Shown: piece by piece, positions 1-7,446 of the stretch
Layout: the number at the start of each line of letters is the position of its first letter
Numbering within the stretch: position 1 is the first letter of the stretch
Assembly: GCA_007118045.1 (NCBI GenBank)
Contig: SKTG01000477.1
Coordinates: 1 to 19,971, forward strand
Length of the DNA stretch: 19,971 nucleotides
From: Nitriliruptoraceae bacterium
Lineage (GTDB): Bacteria; Actinomycetota; Nitriliruptoria; Nitriliruptorales; Nitriliruptoraceae
Direction of reading: 5' to 3'
Program-made: the position numbers and the translations under genes
Notes under the pieces: model-generated
Databases searched by the model: none
What the model was told of the DNA's origin: nothing
The model's input: the letters and a program-made list of their open reading frames with translations, nothing else

Positions 1-854
1 GCCTCGTGCCGCTCAGCGTGTGGCTGCACGAGCGTTTCGGCGCCTGGGTGCTGGCCGTGACCTCCCTGCTGCTCATCGTCGTCGATCGACTCGAGATGGC
101 GGGGGTCCCGGTCGTCGGGTACCTCAACTACGGGCTGGTGTGGTTGTCGGTCCACCAGCTCGGCTACCTCTGGGCCGACGGTCGTCTGCCCACACGGCCC
201 TGGACACGAGCAGCGCTCGGGGCCGCAGCCGGTGCGGTGACGGTGGCGCTGGTGCGTTTCGCCGACTACCCGGTCAGCATGGTCGCCGTCTGGGGCGAGC
301 AGCACAGCAACACCGACCCGCCGAGCGTCACCTTGTGGACGTTCGCCCTGGCGCAGATCGGGCTGCTGATGGCCATGCAGGGGCCGCTGCGGCGGCTGCT
401 GCAGCGACCCGCGGTGTACGCGCCGATCGTGCTGCTCGGCAGCGTCGTGCTGACGATCTTCCTCTGGCACATGACGGCACTGGTGCTCACCACCACCCTC
501 GCGTACCCGACGGGGCTGCTGCCGGCGGCCACGGAGATCGACGCGACCTGGTGGCTGTACCGGCCCCTCTGGCTCCTCCTCTGCTCCCTCGTGCTCGCCG
601 GGCTCGTCGCGCTGTTCCGACGTTTCGAGCAGGTCACCCCGCCCGTGCCGCGTGCGCACCGGTGGCGGACGATCCTGAGCCTGCTCGCCACCGTCGTCGG
701 TCTCGCGCTGCTCATGATCGGCGGGGTCTACGACCCGGACCGGACGGCAGGGGTCCCGCTGGCGGTCCTCGGCGTGCTCGCCGTCGGTCTCGGTGGACTC
801 GGGGTGTTGCGGCAGCCCAAGCAGGTCGTACGGGAGGCGTCCGACGAGCGATGA
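1..854 (+). CDS. Acyltransferase-3-like integral membrane protein, C-terminal part (5' end outside window)
   Basis: The frame is open to the left edge of the window. The first possible start inside it is a GTG at position 6 with no ribosome binding site in view, so this is probably the C-terminal 282 or so residues of a longer protein. The protein is strongly hydrophobic, with roughly seven to eight membrane segments separated by short Arg-rich loops. A late segment contains the pattern TIFLWHMTALVL, which resembles the FxLWHxP-type helix of acyltransferase family 3 membrane proteins (usually 350-400 residues). Family members O-acylate sugars, lipids or cell-wall glycans at the membrane. The substrate cannot be told from this part. 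It ends in a polar cytoplasmic-type tail. The family call is moderately sure; an unrelated polytopic membrane protein is possible. Confidence 0.6.
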   Translation, partial: LVPLSVWLHERFGAWVLAVTSLLLIVVDRLEMAGVPVVGYLNYGLVWLSVHQLGYLWADGRLPTRPWTRAALGAAAGAVTVALVRFADYPVSMVAVWGEQHSNTDPPSVTLWTFALAQIGLLMAMQGPLRRLLQRPAVYAPIVLLGSVVLTIFLWHMTALVLTTTLAYPTGLLPAATEIDATWWLYRPLWLLLCSLVLAGLVALFRRFEQVTPPVPRAHRWRTILSLLATVVGLALLMIGGVYDPDRTAGVPLAVLGVLAVGLGGLGVLRQPKQVVREASDER

Positions 855-1024
855 GGTGGCTCGTGCGGCGGCACGTCGGTTCGCGGCGAGCTCGCACGCG
901 AGCGCTGACGCGGACGTGATCGCCGGTGGACGCCCACACGGTCACGCTTCGCGAGCCTCGTGGTATGGCGGCGAGACCTCGGAGACGCCGTCGTCGGTTG
1001 CGGGGTTCCGCTGCGATCGCGGTC

Positions 1025-1030
1025 TACGAT
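1025..1030 (+). promoter_or_regulatory. Possible -10 element (TACGAT) for the acidic lipoprotein gene
   Basis: TACGAT lies 33 bp before the ATG at 1063 and fits the TANNNT pattern of high-GC actinobacterial promoters. I see no -35 at the usual spacing: TTGCGG at 998 would be 21 bp away. The element is plausible but weak. The 208-bp gap 855-1062 holds nothing else I can identify. Confidence 0.3.
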
Positions 1031-1062
1031 GGTCGCATCGTCGGAACCGATCCGGAGGACCC

Positions 1063-1845
1063 ATGGCACAACGACGGCACCTCGACGCCCGGGTGACGAC
1101 GCTCCGTGAGCGGCGCGGGGCGAGGCTGTTCGTCGGTTGGATCGGCGTCCTCGCGCTCCTGGTGGCGGCGTGCGGCGGGGACGACGACGGAACCCCCGAT
1201 GACGGTCAAGGGGTCGACATCGAGGACGAGGTCGCGGACGACGCGCCCGAGGCAGACGACGACCTCGACGCGGACGACACCGACGACGCGGACGACACCG
1301 ACGCCGATGCGAGCGACGAGGCCACCGAGGAGGACGACGACCCCGCGGACGGCGAGGAGGCCGACGAGGACGCGGACGCCGCCGACGGGGACGCCACCGA
1401 CGCGGACGCGGAGGCCACCGACGAGGACGAGGGCGACGACGGCGAGGAGACCGACGACGGCGCCGCCGCGCACCGCGCACCCGAGGAGGCGGCGCCGGAC
1501 TGCGACGCGATCGAGGGCGCCGAGCCGGGGGCGACCATCGCCTTCCCCAGCGCCGATGGCGAAGGCTGGCAGGAGGCCGGCGCGAGCCCGGCGACCGTCG
1601 AGGTGGTCGGCTGCAGCAACACCTTCGAGGCGAACGTGCAGTACGAGGTCTACCACGGCGAGGACGCCGAGCCCACCGTCGAGGGTCACACCATGGGCGG
1701 CACCATGGGTGACTGGGGCGAGTTCCGCTTCGAGGAGACGTTCTGGACGCCGGGGGAGTGGCGCATCGTGGTGTTCGAGATGGACGCCGAGTCCGGCGAC
1801 CGCCGCGAGTACGACGAGCAGACGTTCGTGGTCGACGAGAGCTGA
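1063..1845 (+). CDS. Lipoprotein with long acidic tether and C-terminal Gmad2-like immunoglobulin domain
   Basis: This is a secreted, lipid-anchored protein of 260 residues. The ATG at 1063 is chosen because GGAGG at 1054-1058 sits just upstream; the open frame extends further back without a signal. The N-terminus has Arg residues, a hydrophobic stretch (about 22-36) and a lipobox VAAC with the lipidated Cys at 37. Residues 38-146 are almost entirely Asp, Glu, Ala, Gly and Thr in an irregular DDAD/DDTD pattern, with no predicted fold. From about 150 to 260 comes a compact domain with a GCSNTFEANVQYEVY motif, EGHTMGG, and a TPGEWRIVVFEMDAESGD motif. These are typical of the Gmad2 immunoglobulin-like domain found in sporulation and germination-associated lipoproteins and actinobacterial surface proteins. 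Cys147 and Cys184 could form a disulfide. The molecular role is unknown. The tether probably carries the domain out through the wall (inference). Confidence 0.82.
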   Translation: MAQRRHLDARVTTLRERRGARLFVGWIGVLALLVAACGGDDDGTPDDGQGVDIEDEVADDAPEADDDLDADDTDDADDTDADASDEATEEDDDPADGEEADEDADAADGDATDADAEATDEDEGDDGEETDDGAAAHRAPEEAAPDCDAIEGAEPGATIAFPSADGEGWQEAGASPATVEVVGCSNTFEANVQYEVYHGEDAEPTVEGHTMGGTMGDWGEFRFEETFWTPGEWRIVVFEMDAESGDRREYDEQTFVVDES

Positions 1846-1929
1846 GCCCCTCCCGCTGCGGCGTCCACGGGACGGGACCGACAGCTGACCGGGAGCTCGC
1901 GCGTGCACCGATGAGACGAGGAGACCACC

Positions 1930-2952
1930 GTGCGGGCCGTGCGACTCGCAGCCAGCGGCGAGCTGGCCATGACGGAGATCGACCAGCCGACGCCCGGCGA
2001 CGGCGAGCTGCTGGTCAAGGTGGACGCATGCGGCCTCTGCGGGACCGATCGGCACATCGTGGACGGCGAGTACCCGTCGGCCGCGCCCGTGACCTTGGGG
2101 CACGAGTTCGGCGGCGAGGTGGTACGGGCTGACGGCGCTTCGAGCATCGCCGTCGGGGCGAGGGTGACCGTCGACCCGAACATCACGTGCGGGGTCTGTG
2201 AGCAGTGCCGGGCCGGTCGGGTCTCGTTCTGTCCCGATCTGACCGCGCTCGGCGTCCAGCGCGACGGTGGCCTGGCGGAGTACGTGGCCGTGCCCGAGCA
2301 GCAGGCCTACGAGCTCCCCCCGGAGGTCCCGGCGACCCATGCGGCGTTCTGTGAGCCGCTCGCCTGCTGTCTGCGGGGACTGGACCTCGCCGGGATCGAA
2401 CCCGGAGGGTCGGTCGCGGTGCTCGGTGGGGGCGTGATCGGCCAGCTCATGGTCCAACTCGCCCGGCTCGCGGGGGCGACCACCGTGGTGCTCTCGACCC
2501 GCCAGCGTGCTCGCCGCGAGCTCGCCGAGCGGCTCGGAGCAACCGCCACGATCGACCCCACGGCGAACGATCCCATCGCGGCGATCGAGGGTCCGGCCGG
2601 CCTCGCGCCCGGCGGGGTCGACGTGGTGTTGGAGTGTGCCGGCGTCGCGGAGACCTTCCGGCAGTCCCTCGCGATGACCAGGCGCGGCGGCACCGTGGTG
2701 GTCTTCGGTGTGGCACCGCAGGCCGCGCTCGTCGAGGTGAGCCCGTTCGAGATCTTCGCCCGCGAACTGCGCATCCAGGGGTCCTACCTCAACCCGTTGA
2801 CGCACGGGCGTGCCGCCGCCATGGTCGCCTCGGGGGTGCTGGAGCTCGACGCACTGGTCTCGAAGGAGCTGAGCTTGGCCGAGGTGCCGGCGACCCTCTC
2901 GGTCCCCCCGGGGCAGGGTGACGTGAAGTACCTGGTCCGCCCGGCGTCGTAG
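1930..2952 (+). CDS. Zinc-dependent medium-chain dehydrogenase (alcohol/polyol or sugar dehydrogenase)
   Basis: The product is a 340-residue cytoplasmic NAD(P)-dependent oxidoreductase of the MDR zinc family (sorbitol/threonine dehydrogenase branch). The GTG start is supported by GAGGAG at 1918-1923. Catalytic zinc ligands are visible as Cys37 in CGLCGTD and His58-Glu59 in GHEFGGEV. The structural zinc lobe is complete, with Cys87, 90, 93 and 101. The Rossmann fold starts near residue 161 with VAVLGGGVIG (166-171). Length is normal for the family. It is the first gene of the sugar locus and lies directly before the LacI-type regulator. This suggests it oxidises a sugar, sugar alcohol or sugar acid intermediate of the same pathway, but the exact substrate cannot be read from sequence. 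A GC-rich dyad follows the stop codon. Confidence 0.88.
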   Translation: MRAVRLAASGELAMTEIDQPTPGDGELLVKVDACGLCGTDRHIVDGEYPSAAPVTLGHEFGGEVVRADGASSIAVGARVTVDPNITCGVCEQCRAGRVSFCPDLTALGVQRDGGLAEYVAVPEQQAYELPPEVPATHAAFCEPLACCLRGLDLAGIEPGGSVAVLGGGVIGQLMVQLARLAGATTVVLSTRQRARRELAERLGATATIDPTANDPIAAIEGPAGLAPGGVDVVLECAGVAETFRQSLAMTRRGGTVVVFGVAPQAALVEVSPFEIFARELRIQGSYLNPLTHGRAAAMVASGVLELDALVSKELSLAEVPATLSVPPGQGDVKYLVRPAS

Positions 2953-2956
2953 GCCG

Positions 2957-2970
2957 CGGCCGCGCGGCCG
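2957..2970. other. GC-only dyad after the dehydrogenase gene
   Basis: CGGCCG, two bases, CGGCCG forms a perfect six-pair dyad four bases after the TAG at 2950-2952. There is no T-run, so it is not a classical intrinsic terminator. It may slow transcription or may simply reflect high GC. Confidence 0.3.
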
Positions 2971-3044
2971 TGCGGGTCGAGGTCGCGTCGGCATCGGTGG
3001 GCATGCGGTCCCCGGTGTGTCGGCGTCGTGTCGCACGGCGAAAA

Positions 3045-3074
3045 GTGCACCTCGGTGCCCCGTGCGCCTACGGT
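3045..3074 (+). promoter_or_regulatory. Weak candidate promoter of the LacI-type regulator gene
   Basis: TACGGT at 3069-3074 fits TANNNT, and GTGCAC at 3045-3050 sits exactly 18 bp upstream, the spacing of the two stronger promoters in this window. The -35 match is poor. The leader to the ATG at 3130 would be about 50 nt. This region has no clear copy of the GCAAWCGATTTCT site, so autoregulation through that site is not evident. Confidence 0.3.
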
Positions 3075-3129
3075 GGCACATGGAGGCGCCCGGTCGGCGC
3101 ACCGCCGCGGTCCGCGGGAGGGAGCCGAG

Positions 3130-4152
3130 ATGCCGACGATCTACGATGTCGCCAAGCTCGCCTCGGTGTCGCCGGCGACCGTCTCACGCGTGGTCAACCA
3201 GCGGGGCAACGTCCGCCCCGACATGGCGTCGCGGGTCAACGAGGCGATCGAAGCGCTCGACTACCGCCCCAACGTGGTCGCCCGCAACCTGCGCCGACAG
3301 ACCTCGGCGGTGTGGACGCTGATCTTCTCCGACATCGACGCGTTCCACTTCACCGCCGTGAGCCGCGGCGTCATGGAGATCGGCCAGGACGTCGGCAAGT
3401 CCGTCGTGCTGTGCAACACCGACGACGAACCCGACAAGGAACAGCGCTACATCGAGGTCGCCGTCGCCGATCGGGTGGCCGGGGTCGTGATCTCGCCGGC
3501 CTCGGAGAGCGGGGGCGTCCTCGAGCCCCTGCTCGAGCTCGACATCCCCGTCGTCACCATCGATCGCGACCTGCCCAGCTCCGCGGTCGGTTCCGTCCTG
3601 GTGGAGAACGAGTGCGGAGCCGAACAGGCGACCGCTCACCTGCTCGCGTCGGGGTACGGACGCATCGCCTGCATCACCGGTGACCTGGCCCTCTCGACGG
3701 CGGCGCAACGGCTCGCGGGCTACCGCGGGGCGCTGGAGGCGGCCGGCGTGCCCTACGACCCCGCGCTCGTGCGGACCACCGACTACCGGGAAGCCGGCGG
3801 CTACCGGGCGATGAGCCAGCTGCTCGAGCTCGATCGGCCGCCGGACGCGGTGTTCGTGGCCAACAGCCAGATGACCCTCGGTGCGCTCGAGTGCCTGGCC
3901 GACCGGGGTGTGAGCATCCCCGACGAGATGGGCATCGTCGGCTTCGACGAGCATCCCTGGGCCCGCCTGGTCAGCCCGGCCCTGACCACGGTCGCGCAAC
4001 CCACGTACGAGCTCGGTCGCGTCGCCGCCCAGATGCTCGTCGAGCGGGCCAAGGACCCGGGCGGTCCCCCGACCCGCGTCTCGCTGCCGACCGAGCTCAT
4101 CGTGCGGGAGAGCTCCACGCCCCGGCGTCGAGCCCCGGCGCGCCAGCGTTGA
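3130..4152 (+). CDS. LacI/GalR-family transcriptional regulator, probable repressor of the sugar locus
   Basis: This is a 340-residue DNA-binding regulator. The ATG at 3130 is preceded by GGGAGGGAG (3116-3124), and the helix-turn-helix begins at residue 3 (TIYDVAKLASVSPATVSRVV), the standard N-terminus of the family. A frame extension further upstream is therefore not used. The hinge segment is RPNVVARNLRR (46-56). The remainder is a periplasmic-binding-protein-like effector domain, with VVISPASESGG, TGDLALSTAAQRLAGY and the late motif GIVGFDEHPWARLVSP. Its gene ends exactly at the -35 of the next promoter, since the TGA is inside TTGACA. Two CG-centred palindromic sites in the window, over the promoters at 4149 and 7405, are its likely operators, with a pathway sugar as inducer (inference). 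Confidence 0.93.
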   Translation: MPTIYDVAKLASVSPATVSRVVNQRGNVRPDMASRVNEAIEALDYRPNVVARNLRRQTSAVWTLIFSDIDAFHFTAVSRGVMEIGQDVGKSVVLCNTDDEPDKEQRYIEVAVADRVAGVVISPASESGGVLEPLLELDIPVVTIDRDLPSSAVGSVLVENECGAEQATAHLLASGYGRIACITGDLALSTAAQRLAGYRGALEAAGVPYDPALVRTTDYREAGGYRAMSQLLELDRPPDAVFVANSQMTLGALECLADRGVSIPDEMGIVGFDEHPWARLVSPALTTVAQPTYELGRVAAQMLVERAKDPGGPPTRVSLPTELIVRESSTPRRRAPARQR

Positions 4153-4178
4153 CAGGGCTCCGGCCCCGCGCCTAGCGT
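4149..4178 (+). promoter_or_regulatory. Promoter of the mutarotase-dehydrogenase-lactonase unit
   Basis: A perfect -35 TTGACA (4149-4154) is followed after 18 bp by TAGCGT (4173-4178). The -35 overlaps the stop codon of the regulator gene. The same arrangement, TTGACA-18-TATCGT, occurs before the importer ATPase gene at 7405. The start of transcription would be near 4185, giving a leader of about 90 nt. Confidence 0.65.
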
Positions 4179-4201
4179 CGAGAAATCGTTTGCTGGACGC
4201 T
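4174..4201. promoter_or_regulatory. Candidate LacI-family operator over the transcription start
   Basis: This is a 28-bp imperfect palindrome centred on C4187|G4188, in which 11 of 14 base pairs are complementary and the outer arms are AGCGTC and GACGCT. The central CG with A/T-rich flanks is typical for LacI-family operators. The inner 13 bp (4181-4193), read on the minus strand, are GCAAACGATTTCT and match the site at 7447-7459 in 12 of 13 positions. The site overlaps the -10, so bound repressor would block initiation. Confidence 0.6.
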
Positions 4202-4218
4202 CCGGGCGCTACGTGACG

Positions 4219-4265
4219 GATCACCACCCGGCGACTGGTGCGACCAGCCGCCACCGGGTCGGATC
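4219..4265 (+). other. Structured 5' leader hairpin before the mutarotase gene
   Basis: Nested inverted repeats occur in the leader. CTGGT (4235-4239) pairs with ACCAG (4243-4247) across a three-base loop; ACCCGG (4226-4231) pairs with CCGGGT (4254-4259); and GATC (4219-4222) can pair with GATC (4262-4265). The structure ends right where the purine-rich ribosome binding site starts (about 4266-4272). It could affect translation or stability. No known riboswitch pattern is recognised. Confidence 0.4.
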
Positions 4266-4277
4266 GAGGGGGACGAG

Positions 4278-4688
4278 GTGTTGCGCTACCGGCTCATCCA
4301 TCCCGAGGTACTCGCCGCATTGGCTGCCGCAGGCCACGGCTCGCGGGTGCTCATCGCGGACGGGCACTACCCGGTCAGCACGGGTGTGTCGCCGTCGGCG
4401 ACCCGCGTCTTCCTCAACCTGGCCCCCGACGTGCCCTCGACCCCGGAGGTCCTCGAGGTCCTGCTCGACGCGATCGTCGTGGAGTCCGCGACGCTGATGC
4501 AGCCACCCGCTTCGGATCCCGAGCCCACGATCTTCGAGGAGATCGAGGCCCTGCTCGTGGAACCGGCGCAGCGCTTGGACCGGTTCGCGTTCTACGCAGC
4601 CGCACGTTCGGAGGACGTCGCGCTGGTGATCGCCACGGGGGAGCGCCGCGTCTACGCCAACGTGCTGCTGACGCTGGGCGTGGTCTAA
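4278..4688 (+). CDS. fucU: RbsD/FucU-family sugar mutarotase, closest to L-fucose mutarotase
   Basis: The product is a 136-residue cytoplasmic enzyme that interconverts anomers of a reducing sugar, supplying the form used by the next enzyme. The GTG start follows a GAGGGGG ribosome binding site (4266-4272). Family residues are visible: His20 in AAGHGSR, Asp28 in LIADGHYP, the segment RFAFYAAARSEDVALVI, and the C-terminal motif GERRVYANVLLTLGV with Tyr126 and Asn128. The RFAFY and GER-Y-N patterns resemble FucU more than the ribose pyranase RbsD. It is the first gene of a unit with an SDR, an aldo/keto reductase and a lactonase, which fits supply of a pyranose anomer to a sugar 1-dehydrogenase. 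The substrate is inferred; RbsD-type activity on another sugar is the alternative. Confidence 0.87.
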   Translation: MLRYRLIHPEVLAALAAAGHGSRVLIADGHYPVSTGVSPSATRVFLNLAPDVPSTPEVLEVLLDAIVVESATLMQPPASDPEPTIFEEIEALLVEPAQRLDRFAFYAAARSEDVALVIATGERRVYANVLLTLGVV

Positions 4689-4740
4689 CGTCGGCCGAGG
4701 CGGCCGGGTCGCCGCCAGGAAGCCGGAGAGGGAGGTCGGG

Positions 4741-5499
4741 ATGGGCAACGCGGAGTTCGACGGTCTGGCCGCCATCGTGACCGGTGGCGCGTCGGGGATC
4801 GGCCGGGCCACCGCCGCGATGCTGCTGGCTCGCGGTGCTCGGGTCGGGGTCCTCGACCTCGACGTGTCGTCGGCACCGGACGGGTCGCGTTCGTTCCGGT
4901 GCGACGTCGCTGACGACGCGGCCGTGCGCGAGGCCGTGGACGGTGCCGTGGAAGCGTTCGGACGGCTCGACGTCGTCGTGAACAACGCCGGCATCGGGGC
5001 GCAGGGCACGATCGCCGACAACGACGACGAGGAATGGTTGCGCGTCCTCGACGTCAACGTGGTGGGGATGGCCCGGGTGACGCGAGCCGCCCTACCGGCC
5101 CTGCGACGCTCACCCGCCGCCGCCGTCGTCAACACCAGCTCGATCGCGGCGCACGCCGGGATCCCGCAGCGGGCGCTGTACAGCGCATCGAAGGGAGCCG
5201 TGCAGGCGCTCACCTTGGCGATGGCCGCCGATCACGTGCGTGAGGGCATCCGGGTCAACTGCATCGACCCCGGAACCGCGGACACGCCGTGGGTGCAGAA
5301 GCTGCTCGACCGTGCCGACGATCCCGCGGCCGAGCGGGCCGCGCTCGAAGCTCGGCAACCGACGGGCCGGTTGGTGTCCCCCGACGAGATCGCCCACGCC
5401 ATCTGCTACCTGGCGAGCCCCATGTCCGGGTCGACGACGGGCACGGTGCTCAACGTCGACGGTGGCATGTTCGGCCTTCGGCTGCGACCACCCGATTGA
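4741..5499 (+). CDS. SDR-family NAD-dependent dehydrogenase, possibly 2-keto-3-deoxy-L-fuconate dehydrogenase type
   Basis: This is a 252-residue classical short-chain dehydrogenase. The ATG start has GGAGGT at 4731-4736. The cofactor motif TGGASGIG is at 14-21, and Asp39 ends the second strand (VLDLD), which favours NAD over NADP. NNAG is at 81-84 and Asn106 is present. The catalytic residues are Ser134, Tyr147 and Lys151 (YSASK), followed by the RVNCIDPGTADTPW substrate-side motif. In oxidative L-fucose pathways an SDR of this size oxidises 2-keto-3-deoxy-L-fuconate; other SDRs oxidise L-fucose itself. Position between the mutarotase and an aldo/keto reductase fits either role. It is in one unit with the neighbours, with 52 nt before it and 50 nt after it. 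Confidence 0.85.
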   Translation: MGNAEFDGLAAIVTGGASGIGRATAAMLLARGARVGVLDLDVSSAPDGSRSFRCDVADDAAVREAVDGAVEAFGRLDVVVNNAGIGAQGTIADNDDEEWLRVLDVNVVGMARVTRAALPALRRSPAAAVVNTSSIAAHAGIPQRALYSASKGAVQALTLAMAADHVREGIRVNCIDPGTADTPWVQKLLDRADDPAAERAALEARQPTGRLVSPDEIAHAICYLASPMSGSTTGTVLNVDGGMFGLRLRPPD

Positions 5500-5549
5500 G
5501 GGCTTCGGTGTTCGAGAGGCCGAGGGCCGAGGACGGCAGGAGCGAGCCG

Positions 5550-6545
5550 ATGCGAACCCGTCCGGTTGGTGACCGCGGCGTCCGGCTGACCGAGCTCGGG
5601 CTGGGCGGCTCGATGCTCGGCAACCTCTACCAGGCGATCTCCGACGAGGACGGCCGCGCGGCCGTCGACGCCGCGTGGCAGGCGGGCGTGCGCTACTTCG
5701 ACACCGCCCCGCACTACGGGCTCGGCCTGTCGGAACGTCGCTTCGGCCGTGCGCTCGCGGACCGACCACGCACGGAGTACGTGCTCTCCACCAAGGTGGG
5801 TCGCCTGCTGGTCGACGATCCCGACGGTGGCGACCGCCGCGACGACGCGGGCTTCGACGTTCCGGCGAGCAGTCGGCGCGTCTGGGACTTCAGCCGGGAC
5901 GGGGTCCGACGCTCGGTCGCCGACAGCCTCGAGCGGCTCGGCCTCGACCACCTCGACGTCGTCTACCTGCACGACCCGGACGAGCACTGGGAGGCCGCGA
6001 TCGAGGAGGGCTTCCCCGCGCTCGCCGAGCTGCGGGCGGAGGGTGCGGTGGCCGCCATCGGCGTGGGGATGAACCAGTCGTCGATGCTGGCTCGCTTCGT
6101 GCGCGAGGCCGACCTCGACGTCGTGATGGTGGCCGGTCGCTACACGTTGCTCGAGCAGGGTGCGGCCGACGACCTGCTCCCCGCGGCGCTCGAGCACGGG
6201 GTCGCGGTGGTCGCTGCGGCCGTGTTCAACTCCGGCCTGCTCGCGCGGCCCCGACCCGAACCCGGGGCCAGGCACGACTACTCGCCGGCGCCGTCGCCCC
6301 TGCTGGAGCGAGCGCGGCGCATCGCCGAGGTCTGTGAGCGACACGGCACCACGCTGCCGGCCGCCGCGCTGCGGTTCCCCCTGGGGCACCCCGCGGTCGC
6401 CAGTGTCGTCATCGGAGCCAAGGACGCGCGGGAGATGCGGGCCAACCAGGAGGCCTTCGAGGCCACGGTCCCCCCCGGGTTCTGGCAGGAGCTGCTCGCC
6501 GAGGACCTGCTCCCCGAAGGCCTCGCGCTACCGGTGCCGGCATGA
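5550..6545 (+). CDS. Aldo/keto reductase of the L-fucose (D-threo-aldose) 1-dehydrogenase type
   Basis: This is a 331-residue TIM-barrel oxidoreductase. The start is the ATG at 5550 with AGGAG at 5538-5542; an in-frame extension upstream overlaps the SDR gene and is not credible. The catalytic tetrad of aldo/keto reductases is complete: Asp51 and Tyr56 (FDTAPHYG), Lys82 (STKVGR) and His141 (VYLHDPD). The GLGLSERRFGRAL segment, the insertion between Lys82 and His141 and the late VVIGAKDAREMRANQ motif fit the aldose 1-dehydrogenase branch, which oxidises L-fucose, D-arabinose or L-galactose to the lactone with NAD(P). Its stop overlaps the ATG of the lactonase (ATGA at 6542-6545), so the two are translationally coupled. 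That is what one expects for consecutive dehydrogenase and lactonase steps. Confidence 0.88.
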   Translation: MRTRPVGDRGVRLTELGLGGSMLGNLYQAISDEDGRAAVDAAWQAGVRYFDTAPHYGLGLSERRFGRALADRPRTEYVLSTKVGRLLVDDPDGGDRRDDAGFDVPASSRRVWDFSRDGVRRSVADSLERLGLDHLDVVYLHDPDEHWEAAIEEGFPALAELRAEGAVAAIGVGMNQSSMLARFVREADLDVVMVAGRYTLLEQGAADDLLPAALEHGVAVVAAAVFNSGLLARPRPEPGARHDYSPAPSPLLERARRIAEVCERHGTTLPAAALRFPLGHPAVASVVIGAKDAREMRANQEAFEATVPPGFWQELLAEDLLPEGLALPVPA

Positions 6546-7384
6546 CCGTCATCGACGCGCACCACCACCTCTGGGACCTGGGAGCCGAGGTGCCGGCCTG
6601 GCTGGCGGCACCGGCGTTGGCGCCCATCCGCCGGTCCTACCGGCTCGCGGACCTGCGTCGCCACACCGGGTCCGTCGGCGTCCAGGCCACCGTGCTGGTC
6701 CAGACCGTCCCGGACCTCGACGAGACCCGCGCGTTCCTGGCGGAGGCAGCGGCCTCCGAGGGGCTGATCGTCGGCGTGGTGGGTTGGGTGGACCTCACCG
6801 ACCCCGAGCTCTCCGAAACCCTCACACGGCTCGCGGCCGGGCCCGGCGGACACCTCCTGGTCGGCATCCGACACCAGGTCCAGGACGAGGACGACCCGAG
6901 GTGGCTGCTCCGTCCCGAGGTGCTGCGCGGCCTGGCTGCGGTGGCGTCGGCCGGACTGGTCTACGACCTGTTGGTACTGCCACACCAGCTGGAGGTGGCC
7001 GCGGAGGCCGTCGAGGCGGTACCCGAGGGCCGCTTCGTACTCGACCACGGTGCCAAGCCGCCCATCCGGCAGGGGCAGCTCGAACCGTGGTCGCACGGGA
7101 TCCGCCGCCTCGCTGGTAACGAGCACGTGGCCTGCAAGCTGTCTGGCCTGATCACCGAGGCGGACTGGAACCACTGGACGACCGCCGACCTGCGGCCCTA
7201 CGCGAACGTGCTGCTCGAGGCCTTCGGCCCGCAGCGTCTGATGTTCGGTTCGGACTGGCCGGTGTGCGAGCTGGCCGGCACGTACGAGCAGGTCTGGGAC
7301 GCGGCCTCGAGCCTCGTCCCGGCCGACGCGCGGGAGGCGGTGTTCGGGGCCACGGCGCGCCGGTGGTACCGGCTGCGGGGCTGA
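6542..7384 (+). CDS. Amidohydrolase-2 family lactonase, L-fuconolactonase type
   Basis: This is a 280-residue metal-dependent hydrolase of the COG3618 type. It starts at the ATG overlapping the preceding stop. It shows DAHHHLWD at residues 5-12 (His7 and His9 as the HxH metal motif), GIRHQVQDEDDPRWL in the middle, DHGAKP at 168-173, KLSG at 199-202 and the family-typical FGSDWPV with Asp238. Characterised relatives open L-fucono-1,5-lactone or L-rhamnono-lactone to the sugar acid. Coupling to the aldo/keto reductase supports hydrolysis of the lactone made by that enzyme. It is the last gene of the first unit; a hairpin and a new promoter follow at once. Confidence 0.88.
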   Translation: MTVIDAHHHLWDLGAEVPAWLAAPALAPIRRSYRLADLRRHTGSVGVQATVLVQTVPDLDETRAFLAEAAASEGLIVGVVGWVDLTDPELSETLTRLAAGPGGHLLVGIRHQVQDEDDPRWLLRPEVLRGLAAVASAGLVYDLLVLPHQLEVAAEAVEAVPEGRFVLDHGAKPPIRQGQLEPWSHGIRRLAGNEHVACKLSGLITEADWNHWTTADLRPYANVLLEAFGPQRLMFGSDWPVCELAGTYEQVWDAASSLVPADAREAVFGATARRWYRLRG

Positions 7385-7385
7385 G

Positions 7386-7403
7386 GCCGGCGCGCTCGCC
7401 GGC
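7386..7403 (+). terminator. Hairpin directly after the lactonase stop codon
   Basis: GCCGGC, a six-base loop, then GCCGGC gives a perfect six-pair GC stem one base after the TGA at 7382-7384. There is no U-tract, so termination is not assured, but its place between one unit's stop codon and the next unit's promoter fits a terminator or a 3'-end stabiliser. Confidence 0.4.
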
Positions 7404-7404
7404 G

Positions 7405-7434
7405 TTGACAGAGGGGGTGTCACCGCTCTATCGT
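7405..7434 (+). promoter_or_regulatory. Promoter of the sugar importer unit
   Basis: A perfect -35 TTGACA (7405-7410), an 18-bp spacer and TATCGT (7429-7434) repeat the architecture of the promoter at 4149. Transcription would start near 7441, about 34 nt before the GTG start of the ATPase gene. Confidence 0.68.
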
Positions 7435-7446
7435 TCGTGCACGGGT

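Noticed and set aside
1174..1500. GACGAC-rich tract as a CRISPR array or tandem satellite
   Set aside because: There is no regular repeat-spacer period, the reading frame is kept, and it encodes the acidic tether of a lipoprotein.
3033..3048. GCAC-N8-GTGC inverted repeat upstream of the LacI-type gene as an autoregulatory operator
   Set aside because: It is short, lacks the central CG and does not resemble the two shared sites.
1024..3102. 692-residue open frame on the minus strand opposite the lipoprotein and zinc dehydrogenase genes
   Set aside because: Same cause: it mirrors the repetitive GAC/GAG coding and the dehydrogenase gene; no start signal or domain.
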